The notes: generated from the sequence alone by a model not told the origin. Numbered from the stretch's first letter, positions 1-5,790 are shown. The stretch is 7,054 nucleotides of DNA from Methanocrinis alkalitolerans (GCF_029167205.1 NZ_JARFPL010000064.1:1-7054), one strand, 5' to 3'. A program made the numbers and translations.

Positions 1-2
1 CT

Positions 3-110
3 GAGCTGGAAAAAATTAAGATCATGGTCTTGCCGAATGGAGAGAAGATGGCCACTGAGATATCCAAAAAACAGCGCGAAATCCTGGATGCTCTTCATAT
101 GTGTGCCTAA
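3..110 (+). pseudogene. C-terminal end of a probable transposase (partial, enters from left edge)
   Basis: Frame 3 is open from the left edge to a TAA at 108-110 and encodes 35 residues, starting ELEKIKIMVLPNG and ending EISKKQREILDALHMCA. The charged pattern 'LPNGE...TEISKKQREILDAL' resembles, from memory, the C-terminal tails of IS4/IS1634-type transposases of methanogens. That family match is an inference. Base composition supports a separate origin: 28 of 60 bases are G+C in both 1-60 and 61-120, against 18 of 60 at 241-300. Frame 1 is also open here, but its translation has no family character before about codon 30. Only the tail is visible, so the element could be intact outside the window; it is labelled partial. 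No terminal inverted repeat can be identified from one end alone. Confidence 0.4.
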
Positions 111-120
111 ACGCTGGGGA

Positions 121-507
121 GGTCAGGTAAAATATAAGATAGACTACTTGAATCAGCAGTTGAGTTCTGCGAGGTCGATTGAAACCATGATAAAAGAACA
201 CAGTAATCGCGTTGCCTGGAATGTTCAAAGAATATATAGAGTAAGAAATGAAATATCTCATAGCATGGTTAGATACCCGTTACATGATATTATGATAAAC
301 ATGTTGATAGAGAATCTTCATTCTTATGTAGATCGAATATTGAATATATTAATTGATACCATTATGAACAATCCAGAATTTAGCATAGATGACATTTTTC
401 TTAAGACCTCTCTAGAATTATCCGAGCATATGTATCTATTAGAGGGAAACAGGAAATCAGGAAAATGTAACTCCGAAAATTATCTTTTATATCTATTTAG
501 ACAATAA
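121..507 (+). pseudogene. 5'-truncated HEPN-domain (Apea-like) protein remnant
   Basis: Frame 1 stays open through this AT-rich stretch to TAA at 505-507. The family-like part begins near 127 (VKYKIDYLNQQL). The diagnostic segment is at 208-270, with a Trp, then QRIYRVRNEISHS: the R-x4-H motif (Arg codon 244-246, His codon 259-261) typical of HEPN RNases and especially of Apea-like HEPN domains, which share the 'RIYR.RN.I.H' pattern. A helical stretch follows (IENLHSYVDRILNILI). An ATG at 37 is in frame, but it lies inside the transposase-like ORF in another frame, so it is not a credible native start; the next in-frame ATG (187) would cut into the conserved part. The most likely reading is a gene whose 5' part was displaced by an insertion. 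HEPN proteins often act in toxin-antitoxin or antiphage systems, but the role of this one cannot be told. Confidence 0.5.
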
Positions 508-547
508 AAATATAATTAATTTTAGGGTGCTTAGAAATATGTGCCCT
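504..547 (-). terminator. Putative terminator of tyrS, possibly bidirectional
   Basis: AGGGTGC (524-530) pairs with GTGCCCT (541-547) as a 7-bp stem with two G-T wobbles and a 10-nt loop. Read on the minus strand, the hairpin lies 15 nt beyond the tyrS stop and is followed by AT-rich DNA ending in a T5 run (minus-strand complement of 506-510). Read on the plus strand, it follows the HEPN remnant. T-rich tracts are the main termination signal in archaea. No transcript data are available. Confidence 0.4.
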
Positions 548-561
548 CAAACTAGTCTTCC

Positions 562-1515
562 TCACCCCATCTTCTCCCTCACCGGCTCCAGTATCGCGTT
601 CAAGTGCTCCACGGCGCTCTTCTTGAGGTCGAGGGGGTGCATCTTCCCGACCAGGAAGTCCATCTCCAGGGCCTCGTAGTTTGTGTATGTGACGTCGCCG
701 CCGAACTTCTCGGGCCTTCTTATGGTGACCTCCCCCAGGCGGGGGAGGATGTGATACTTGAATAGCTCGGTGACGGGGTTTCCTTCGATATCTTTTGCCG
801 GGCAGTAGGCGGACATTATCTTCTTGTCCAGGTCCTCGGCGGAGTCGTCGATGGAGATGTAGTTTCCCTTCGAGGAGGACATCTTCCCGCCGTTGAGGCC
901 GGATATTATGGGGGTGTGGAGGCAGACGGGGGGCTGGAGGCCGAGCTTGGGCATCTCTTCTCTAGCCAGCATGTGGATCTTCCTCTGGTCGATCCCCCCG
1001 ACGGCGAGGTCGACTCTCAGGGCCGCGATGTCCACCGCCTGCATCAGGGGGTAGATCATCTGGGAGACGTGGGGGTTGTCCATGTTCCGGCCCACCTCAT
1101 CCATCGACCGGCGGGCCCGGTTGAGGGTGGTGTTCCTCGCCATCTTCAGGACGTTCTTGACGTACTCCGGCTCCAGCTGGTAGTCGGTCCCGTATACGAA
1201 CTCCGTCTCTTCGGGGTCGAGGCCCAGGGCGATGAAGCAGTCGCGGTTGTAGTCTGCCGTCGCCCTCACCTCTTCGAGGGTTCCCTTCTCGTTGAGGTAG
1301 GCGTGAAGGTCCGCCAGGAGGACGACGACCTGAAAGCCCGCCGCCTGGAGGTCGATGAGCTTGTTTGCCGTGAGCATGTGGCCCATGTGTACCTTCCCGC
1401 TCGGCTCGTACCCGACGTAAGCCCTCGGCCTCTCCTTCGTCTCCATCAACGCCTTCAGCTCGTCGAGGGTTACGACCTCCTCTGCATTCCTGACCACCAG
1501 CTCAAGCCTCTCCAA
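562..1515 (-). CDS. tyrS: Tyrosyl-tRNA synthetase, archaeal type
   Basis: This cytoplasmic class I enzyme charges tRNA-Tyr with tyrosine. The 317 residues align along their whole length with the short archaeal TyrRS (about 306 residues in Methanocaldococcus jannaschii), without the bacterial C-terminal S4-like domain. Visible signatures are the HIGH-type motif HMGH (43-46) after YVGYEPSGK, the segment ADLHAYLNEKG (69-79), the tyrosine-pocket residues Y33, Y155, Q159 and D162, the AVGGIDQRKIHMLARE block (171-186) and KMSSS (211-215). The start is TTG at 1515-1513; it is backed by GGTGGTGAT at 1529-1521, complementary to the 16S 3' end, 5 nt upstream. No ATG gives an N-terminus that fits the family. 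The gene stands alone, divergent from the small membrane protein genes, with its own promoter. TrpRS is excluded by the tyrosine-pocket residues and the overall match. Confidence 0.96.
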   Translation of the reverse strand: MERLELVVRNAEEVVTLDELKALMETKERPRAYVGYEPSGKVHMGHMLTANKLIDLQAAGFQVVVLLADLHAYLNEKGTLEEVRATADYNRDCFIALGLDPEETEFVYGTDYQLEPEYVKNVLKMARNTTLNRARRSMDEVGRNMDNPHVSQMIYPLMQAVDIAALRVDLAVGGIDQRKIHMLAREEMPKLGLQPPVCLHTPIISGLNGGKMSSSKGNYISIDDSAEDLDKKIMSAYCPAKDIEGNPVTELFKYHILPRLGEVTIRRPEKFGGDVTYTNYEALEMDFLVGKMHPLDLKKSAVEHLNAILEPVREKMG

Positions 1516-1548
1516 CGGATATCACCACCCCCCCAGAGGAGTGGGGAT

Positions 1549-1561
1549 GTATAACGCTTTT
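1549..1561 (-). promoter_or_regulatory. BRE/TATA element of tyrS
   Basis: The minus strand reads AAAAGCGTTATAC. Its layout (A-rich BRE, two G/C bases, GTTAT) matches the elements in front of the three small plus-strand membrane genes. A start site about 25 nt downstream would leave a short leader that holds the GGTGGTGAT ribosome binding site. Confidence 0.45.
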
Positions 1562-1628
1562 GGTTCCTTCTGGCGAGGGGGCTTTTTAGGAGGTCGGGGC
1601 GCCGTCGGAGGGGCGGGGTCTATCCGGC

Positions 1629-1640
1629 GGAAGGGTTATT
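1629..1640 (+). promoter_or_regulatory. BRE/TATA element of first small membrane protein gene
   Basis: GGAAGGGTTATT ends 25 nt before the ATG at 1666, a spacing that would put the transcription start at or next to the start codon (leaderless mRNA). A GC-rich imperfect inverted repeat (1602-1609 with 1623-1630, one G-T pair) lies immediately upstream. Confidence 0.45.
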
Positions 1641-1665
1641 GCCGACCAGGGGCGAGGGGTCGATC

Positions 1666-1932
1666 ATGAAAGAGAAGGCAGAGAAGAAAGTGGGGGGAGA
1701 GTGGGAAGAGAGTGGAGGGAAGAAAGAGAGAGGGGAGAAGGGAAAGCGCGGATCGAAGGCTCCCCCGCCGCCAGGGGAGGCGGATATGAACCGGGAGAAG
1801 ACGGCAGGCCTCCTCTTCCTCGCCCTCCTCTTCGCCATCATCTTCTGGGATGCGTTCTGGTTCCTCTCCAAGTTCATGCTCCTATTCGTCATCGCCTATG
1901 TCGTCTATCTCGTCGTAAAGTCCCGATCTTGA
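1666..1932 (+). CDS. Small membrane protein, copy 1 of a tandem family, with charged N-terminal extension
   Basis: I do not recognise this protein. It has 88 residues from ATG 1666. Residues 1-40 are a hydrophilic, Lys/Glu/Gly-rich extension ending in a PPPP run. Two hydrophobic segments follow (about 47-66 and 69-84), and a short basic tail (KSRS). Residues 42-88 align without gaps with the ends of the two downstream proteins, sharing the pattern LLxLA, seven residues, W, sixteen residues, YxVY (W61, Y78, Y81); I count 13 of 47 identities with copy 2. Start choice: the TATA-like element 25 nt before 1666 favours this ATG as a leaderless start. The ATG at 1786, five bases after GGGGAGG, would give a 48-residue core protein closer in size to its paralogues. 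The extension is encoded by an almost pure purine tract. Both forms could be made. Confidence 0.6.
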   Translation: MKEKAEKKVGGEWEESGGKKERGEKGKRGSKAPPPPGEADMNREKTAGLLFLALLFAIIFWDAFWFLSKFMLLFVIAYVVYLVVKSRS

Positions 1933-1951
1933 TTTTGGCGGATATGGAAGA

Positions 1952-1963
1952 GAAAGGGTTATC
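1952..1963 (+). promoter_or_regulatory. BRE/TATA element of second small membrane protein gene
   Basis: GAAAGGGTTATC ends 25 nt before the ATG at 1989. It is nearly identical to the element of copy 1 and is placed the same way, which suggests separate, leaderless transcription of each copy. Confidence 0.5.
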
Positions 1964-1988
1964 AGAAGGCAGGGCCCACCATACCGCC

Positions 1989-2171
1989 ATGAGATGCAGA
2001 ACGCCGGGCAGGTCCGGCAGGATCCGCAGCCGCGAGCAGAATATTATACTTCTCGTCTTGGCGGTGGTGATCGTCGCCCTCCTCTGGAACTTCATCGGAA
2101 TGATCTTGAGGGTCGCCCTCTTCGCCGTCGTCGTCTACCTCGTATACCGCCTCCTCCAGAGCTATACCTAG
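1989..2171 (+). CDS. Small membrane protein, copy 2 of a tandem family
   Basis: This unrecognised protein has 60 residues. It has a basic N-terminus (MRCRTPGRSGRIRSREQN) and two hydrophobic segments (about 19-39 and 42-57) joined by a short link with Arg41, consistent with a tiny double-pass membrane protein. It has the same length as copy 3 and aligns with it gap-free at 28 of 60 positions by my count, including TPGR-x-G near the start, LLVLA (21-25), LLWN (31-34), IG (36-37) and Y-x-V-Y (50-53). The start at 1989 is chosen because copy 3 begins at the equivalent residue and because both have a TATA-like element 24-25 nt upstream. The in-frame ATG at 1944 lies upstream of that element. The basic N-terminus with hydrophobic remainder predicts an N-terminus on the cytoplasmic side. 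Confidence 0.65.
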   Translation: MRCRTPGRSGRIRSREQNIILLVLAVVIVALLWNFIGMILRVALFAVVVYLVYRLLQSYT

Positions 2172-2227
2172 AGCTGCAACTGAGAAGTTCAGAGAGCAGG
2201 TGGAGGGCCGGTAGAGAGCTCTTGAGA

Positions 2228-2239
2228 GAAACCGTTATC
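2228..2239 (+). promoter_or_regulatory. BRE/TATA element of third small membrane protein gene
   Basis: GAAACCGTTATC ends 24 nt before the ATG at 2264, the same arrangement as for copies 1 and 2, with CC in place of GG between the A-run and GTTAT. Confidence 0.45.
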
Positions 2240-2263
2240 ATCTAAAATGTCCGATTTTGACCC

Positions 2264-2446
2264 ATGACCCATCATACTCCGGGCCGGGCCGGGGGGAGCG
2301 GCTCCCTTGCAAAGAACGCCCTCCTCCTCGTCCTGGCCTTCATAGTCGCCGTCCTCCTCTGGAACGTCATAGGCTTTCTTGCAGGGGTTGTGATCTTCGC
2401 CCTGGTCGTCTACGTCGTCTACCTCGTCCTCCGCCGCCACATCTGA
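2264..2446 (+). CDS. Small membrane protein, copy 3 of a tandem family
   Basis: This unrecognised protein has 60 residues and is the closest paralogue of copy 2. It has a His/Gly-rich N-terminus (MTHHTPGRAGGSGSLAKN), two hydrophobic segments (about 19-39 and 41-56) with invariant W33 and Y50-x-V-Y53, and a basic C-terminus (RRHI). No ribosome binding site is evident, which fits the leaderless arrangement predicted from the upstream TATA-like element. Its last 80 bases overlap, on the opposite strand, the 3' end of the mobA-like gene. Conservation with copy 2 runs right through the overlap, which argues that this frame is real and that the mobA-like frame is the one extended. The function is unknown; nothing specific identifies a toxin, holin or transporter. 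Confidence 0.65.
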   Translation: MTHHTPGRAGGSGSLAKNALLLVLAFIVAVLLWNVIGFLAGVVIFALVVYVVYLVLRRHI

Positions 2447-3056
2447 CCTCCTCGATCCGGAGGGCCTCGGCGAGGTCCTCTTCGGTGTTGAGGTTATAGA
2501 GGCTCAATAGCTCCGGGTCCAGGGGGCGAAAGAGCTCCACGGGGACGTTTCTGACCAAAAGCCCTCCCAGGGGCGCCCGGATCCGCCGCTCTCCCGCGAC
2601 GAGAGCCTCGCTGCAGGCCCGGGCCATGGGGCCGGTCCGATAGACGGCGTGGAGCGGCTCGATGAGCCCCCCCTCCCGGATCGGGACCGCGGCGTCGTGC
2701 CCCTCAGCGAGGTCGAATAGAAGCTCCATAACCCTGGGGTTCAGGAAGGGAAGGTCGCAGCCTACCGCCAGGGCGAGCTCGCTGCCGGCCGCCCCCATCC
2801 CTGCGGCGAGCCCCGCCACGGGGCCGAAGCCCCGGACGGGGTCGGCGACGACCCTCGCCTCGGGGACGACATCTCTGAGCCTTTCGGCCTGATCGTCATC
2901 CCTCGCCACCACCACCACCTCGTCCGCCACCTGGCCGACGACCTCGACGGTCCTCTCGATCATGGTCACGCCGAAAAATTCGAGGAATGCCTTCTGGTAG
3001 CCTATCCTCCTTCCGGCGCCTCCGGCGAGGATCACAGAAGACCGCAGAGCTCCCAT
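2367..3056 (-). CDS. mobA: MobA-like molybdenum cofactor guanylyltransferase
   Basis: The predicted role is to transfer GMP from GTP to molybdopterin, giving the dinucleotide cofactor used by Mo/W enzymes such as formylmethanofuran dehydrogenase. The 229 residues show the nucleotidyltransferase pattern: ILAGGAGRRIGYQKA (9-23), DPVRGFGPVAGL (72-83), CDLPFL (100-105) with the metal-binding Asp101, EPLHAVY (133-139) and NLNTEEDL (188-195). The ATG at 3056 has GGGAGG four bases upstream and lies inside the 3' end of the DUF2121-like gene (25-nt overlap), pointing to coupled translation. The family normally ends soon after the NLNTEEDL block. Here about 25 extra residues (205-229), very Gly/Arg-rich, come from reading antisense through the third small membrane protein gene; they are probably unstructured. 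A related sugar or CTP:molybdopterin nucleotidyltransferase is less likely given EPLHAVY. Confidence 0.88.
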   Translation of the reverse strand: MGALRSSVILAGGAGRRIGYQKAFLEFFGVTMIERTVEVVGQVADEVVVVARDDDQAERLRDVVPEARVVADPVRGFGPVAGLAAGMGAAGSELALAVGCDLPFLNPRVMELLFDLAEGHDAAVPIREGGLIEPLHAVYRTGPMARACSEALVAGERRIRAPLGGLLVRNVPVELFRPLDPELLSLYNLNTEEDLAEALRIEEVRCGGGGRGRRRRRPGRRSQPLQESL

Positions 3057-3625
3057 CCTCCCTCCCGGCAGTCCTCTTTCAGAGCCCGGAGGAGGGCCGC
3101 CTTTGGGTCTGGCTTTTTCCCGTCGGTGGTGAGGATGGTGAAGTCGGGGCTGACGGAGGCGGTCGCCCTCCCCACCTCCTCGAAGAGGGCCTTAAAAGAT
3201 GCCTCGTCAGGCGGCTTTCCAGATCCGAGCCGCTGGAATGCGAGGTCTCTTGTGAACCTGTTGCCGAGGATGACCAGAGCGGACGTACCCCTCTTAGTGA
3301 TCTCGGCCTTCTGGCCATCGATATCGACGAGGATATACCCTCCGGGGACGGCGTAGATCCTCCTGCGCCTCTGCTTCTCGATGGAGAGCTCCGTCACCTC
3401 CCCTGCCAGGAGATCCCCCCTCTTCCAGACCTTCTCGTGGCCGTCGGCTATCTCGACGACGGAGCCGAGCTCCTCAGCCCTCTTCCGCAGATCCTCGTCG
3501 GTCCTGATCTTGCCGCCGTAGAGCTCCTCCTCCAGGACCCCCGCCTCCCCGAAGAAGGAGATGCTCCGCCGGTCGCCCCCCATCACCGCCCTATCCTTCC
3601 CCGAATAGGCCACCACCAGAGACAT
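3032..3625 (-). CDS. DUF2121-like protein, possible Ntn-hydrolase fold
   Basis: This 197-residue protein has no known function. From memory it matches the methanogen family DUF2121: N-terminal MSLVVAYSGKDRAVMGGDRR, then ISFFGEAG and LEEELYGGKI (31-40). The N-terminus also resembles proteasome beta and HslV subunits. If Met1 is removed, Ser2 becomes residue 1 and the Asp of GGDRR falls at position 17, as in 'T1...GD17'. No lysine sits exactly at the position of proteasomal Lys33; K39 is nearby. The Ntn reading is an inference. The ATG at 3625 has GGAGGT four bases upstream. The gene begins 26 nt after folD and overlaps mobA by 25 nt, so it is almost certainly in the same transcript. No signal peptide or membrane segment is visible, so it should be cytoplasmic. 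Confidence 0.8.
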   Translation of the reverse strand: MSLVVAYSGKDRAVMGGDRRSISFFGEAGVLEEELYGGKIRTDEDLRKRAEELGSVVEIADGHEKVWKRGDLLAGEVTELSIEKQRRRRIYAVPGGYILVDIDGQKAEITKRGTSALVILGNRFTRDLAFQRLGSGKPPDEASFKALFEEVGRATASVSPDFTILTTDGKKPDPKAALLRALKEDCREGGWELCGLL

Positions 3626-3651
3626 CCGGACCTCCCCCTCTCATCCTCTTT

Positions 3652-4503
3652 TCATCTCTCTTCAGAGCTCATCTGCATCTCGGCCGCAGTCGCCGTCTGG
3701 CTCATCAGCATCGAGACGGTGAGGGGCCCCACCCCTCCGGGGACGGGGGTGACCGCCGCCGCCACCACCAGGACCTCGTCGAACTCCACGTCCCCCACGG
3801 TCCTGTCGCCGACCCGGTTTATCCCGACGTCGAAGACGTAGGCTCCGGTCCGGACCATATCTCCCCTGATGAGGCCGGGGACCCCCGCCGCCACGACCAG
3901 GACTTCAGCCTTCCGGGTATGGGCAGCCAGGTCTTTTGTAAAGACGTGGCATACGGTGACGGTGGCGTTCCTGTTGAGCATCATCGCCGCGAGGGGCTTT
4001 CCGACGACGTTGCTGTGGCCGACGATCACCGCCTCTTTCCCCTCCAAGTCGACGCCGAGCCGCTCGAGGGCCCAGATGATCCCCTTGGGGGTGCAGGGGA
4101 CGAGCCTCTCCGCCCCGGCCAACAGGGTTCCCATGTTCAGGGGGTGGAAGCCGTCGACGTCCTTTGCGGGATCGATGGCCGCCATCGCCGGTGCGGGGTC
4201 CCTCCCTCGGGGGAGGGGGAGCTGGAGGAGGATGCCGTTTACGTCGTCTTTCTCGTTCAGCCCCTTAATAGTCTCGAGGATCACCTCGATCCTCGCCTCC
4301 TCTGGGAGACGGACGGTCTGGGATCTTATCCCGACCCGGTCGCAGGCGGAGTGCTTGATCCTGACGTACATCGCAGAGGCGGGGTTCTCGCCGACGATGA
4401 TCGTCGCAAGGCCGGGCCTCCTCCCTATGGCTGCGAGCTTCTCGACGCGGGCAATCGTCTCCGCCTCCATCTCCGAGGCGAGGGCTTTGCCGTCTATGAT
4501 CAT
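3652..4503 (-). CDS. folD: Bifunctional methylene-THF dehydrogenase / methenyl-THF cyclohydrolase
   Basis: FolD oxidises 5,10-methylene-tetrahydrofolate with NAD(P)+ and hydrolyses methenyl-THF to 10-formyl-THF. The 283 residues match the family length. Visible motifs are YVRIKHSACDRVGI (46-59) with the catalytic Lys50, GILLQLPLP (90-98) with Gln94, KDVDGFHPLN (114-123), PCTPKG (136-141), the nucleotide-binding loop VGHSNVVGKP (161-170) and PVPGGVGPLT (254-263). The loop has His163 where many bacterial enzymes have Arg or Ala, a position near the NADP phosphate. A longer open frame continues upstream on the same strand, but MIIDGKALA at 4503 is the usual FolD N-terminus. The start overlaps the glyA stop in an ATGA. 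With GlyA it supplies C1 units on folate, as in Methanosarcina, beside the methanopterin pathway of methanogenesis. Confidence 0.96.
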   Translation of the reverse strand: MIIDGKALASEMEAETIARVEKLAAIGRRPGLATIIVGENPASAMYVRIKHSACDRVGIRSQTVRLPEEARIEVILETIKGLNEKDDVNGILLQLPLPRGRDPAPAMAAIDPAKDVDGFHPLNMGTLLAGAERLVPCTPKGIIWALERLGVDLEGKEAVIVGHSNVVGKPLAAMMLNRNATVTVCHVFTKDLAAHTRKAEVLVVAAGVPGLIRGDMVRTGAYVFDVGINRVGDRTVGDVEFDEVLVVAAAVTPVPGGVGPLTVSMLMSQTATAAEMQMSSEER

Positions 4504-5744
4504 CCCAGTTCCGGATATAGGGGGAAACCGCGACAAAGCTCGGCCACCTCGTCTCTTACTCTGGCGATGACGTTCTCGTCGTCGATATTCCTGAGGACAG
4601 ATCCGATCATGTTCGCGATCTGGACCATCTCCTTCTCCTTCATCCCCCGGGTGGTGACCGCGGGGGTACCTATCCTGATCCCGCTGGTGATGAAGGGGGA
4701 GGTGGGATCGAAGGGTATGGTGTTCTTGTTGAGGGTGATCCTCGCCCGCTCCAGGGCGGCCTCGGCGTCTTTTCCCGAGTACGGCATATTCAGGAGCTTG
4801 ACGAGCATCAGGTGGTTGTCGGTTCCTCCCGATACGAGCTCGAAGTTCTGATCGAGGAGGGTCTTGGCGACTACTGCGGCGTTCTTGACGATCTGCTCCT
4901 GGTAGCTCTTGAACTGGGGGGTCAATGCCTCCTTGAAGCCGACGGCCTTTGCGGCGATGACGTGCATCAGGGGGCCGCCTTGGACCCCCGGAAAGACCGC
5001 CCTGTCGATGGCGGGGGCGATCTCCTGCCTGCACATGACAACGCCGCCCCGGGGGCCCCGGAGGGTCTTGTGGGTGGTGGTTGTGACGACGTCGGCGTAG
5101 GGGATCGGCGACGGATGAACGCCGGCGGCGACGAGCCCCGCGATGTGGGCGATGTCGGCCATCAGATATGCTCCCACCTCGTCGGCTATCTCCCGGAGGG
5201 CACCGAAGTCGATGGTCCGGGGGTACGCCGAGGCGCCGGTGACGATCATCTTGGGAGAGCAATCTCTCGCGATCTCCAGGATCTCGGCGTAATCGAGCAT
5301 CTCCGTCTCCTTATTGACGCCGTAGTGGACGACGTTGTAGATCTTGCCGGAGAAGTTGACGGGGCTTCCGTGGGAGAGGTGGCCGCCGTGGTCGAGGGCC
5401 ATCCCCATGACGGTATCCCCGGGCTTGAGGAGGGCGAGGTAGACAGCCATGTTCGCCTGGGAGCCGCTGTGGGGCTGGACGTTGACGTGCTCTGCGCCGA
5501 ATAGAGCCCGGCACCGGTCTCTGGCCAGGTTCTCGGCGACGTCGACGAAGGTGCAGCCGCCGTAGTACCTTTTGCCGGGGTAGCCCTCGGCATATTTATT
5601 CGTCATCACGTTGTTGTAGGCCTCCATCACCGCGAGGCTGGTGAAGTTCTCGGCGGCGATCAGCTCCAGGCCGTTTCTCTGTCGCTCCAGCTCGTCATTT
5701 ATGGCGGAGGCGATCTCGGGATCAGCATCATCCAGGAATCTCAA
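4500..5744 (-). CDS. glyA: Serine hydroxymethyltransferase
   Basis: This cytoplasmic PLP enzyme interconverts serine and glycine and loads the C1 unit onto a tetrahydropterin. The 414 residues are full length for a prokaryotic SHMT. Signatures are LIAAENFTS (28-36), NKYAEGYPGKRYYGG (49-63), QPHSGSQANMA (90-100), MADIAHIAGLVAAG (195-208), the PLP loop TTTTHKTLRGPRGG (221-234) with Lys226, and GIRIGTPA (355-362). The start is TTG at 5744-5742, with GGTGAT (5754-5749) four bases upstream; no ATG gives a better N-terminus. It is the first gene of the operon and shares an ATGA with folD, so the carrier is probably tetrahydrofolate. Many other methanogen SHMTs use tetrahydromethanopterin instead. 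A minus-strand promoter is not clear; CCTATTTTGC near 5790-5799 is the best, but weak, candidate. Confidence 0.97.
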   Translation of the reverse strand: MRFLDDADPEIASAINDELERQRNGLELIAAENFTSLAVMEAYNNVMTNKYAEGYPGKRYYGGCTFVDVAENLARDRCRALFGAEHVNVQPHSGSQANMAVYLALLKPGDTVMGMALDHGGHLSHGSPVNFSGKIYNVVHYGVNKETEMLDYAEILEIARDCSPKMIVTGASAYPRTIDFGALREIADEVGAYLMADIAHIAGLVAAGVHPSPIPYADVVTTTTHKTLRGPRGGVVMCRQEIAPAIDRAVFPGVQGGPLMHVIAAKAVGFKEALTPQFKSYQEQIVKNAAVVAKTLLDQNFELVSGGTDNHLMLVKLLNMPYSGKDAEAALERARITLNKNTIPFDPTSPFITSGIRIGTPAVTTRGMKEKEMVQIANMIGSVLRNIDDENVIARVRDEVAELCRGFPLYPELG

Positions 5745-5790
5745 TCAAATCACCGGTAAACGATCTTCGAGAGAGGACTTCCTCGGGGGC

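Noticed and set aside
37..126. ATG at 37 as the true start of the HEPN-like protein
   Set aside because: The bases overlap a better coding frame (frame 3, transposase-like), and the residues they would add (MERRWPLRYPKNSAKSWM) have no family character; the frame is open by chance across the junction.
1602..1630. Inverted repeat CCGTCGGA/TCCGGCGG as an operator of the first small membrane gene
   Set aside because: It is a single imperfect copy in very GC-rich DNA, and no equivalent lies before copies 2 or 3.
4504..5262. Extension of FolD upstream to a 536-residue protein
   Set aside because: The added part reads glyA in another frame and is Arg/Pro/His-rich; the canonical FolD N-terminus begins at 4503.
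4812..5504. Long open frames antisense to glyA, folD and tyrS (for example 4812-5504, 2987-3841 and 916-1554 on the plus strand)
   Set aside because: They are mirror frames of GC-rich genes, with low-complexity Asp/Gly/Val/Arg composition, no ribosome binding site and no recognisable domain.
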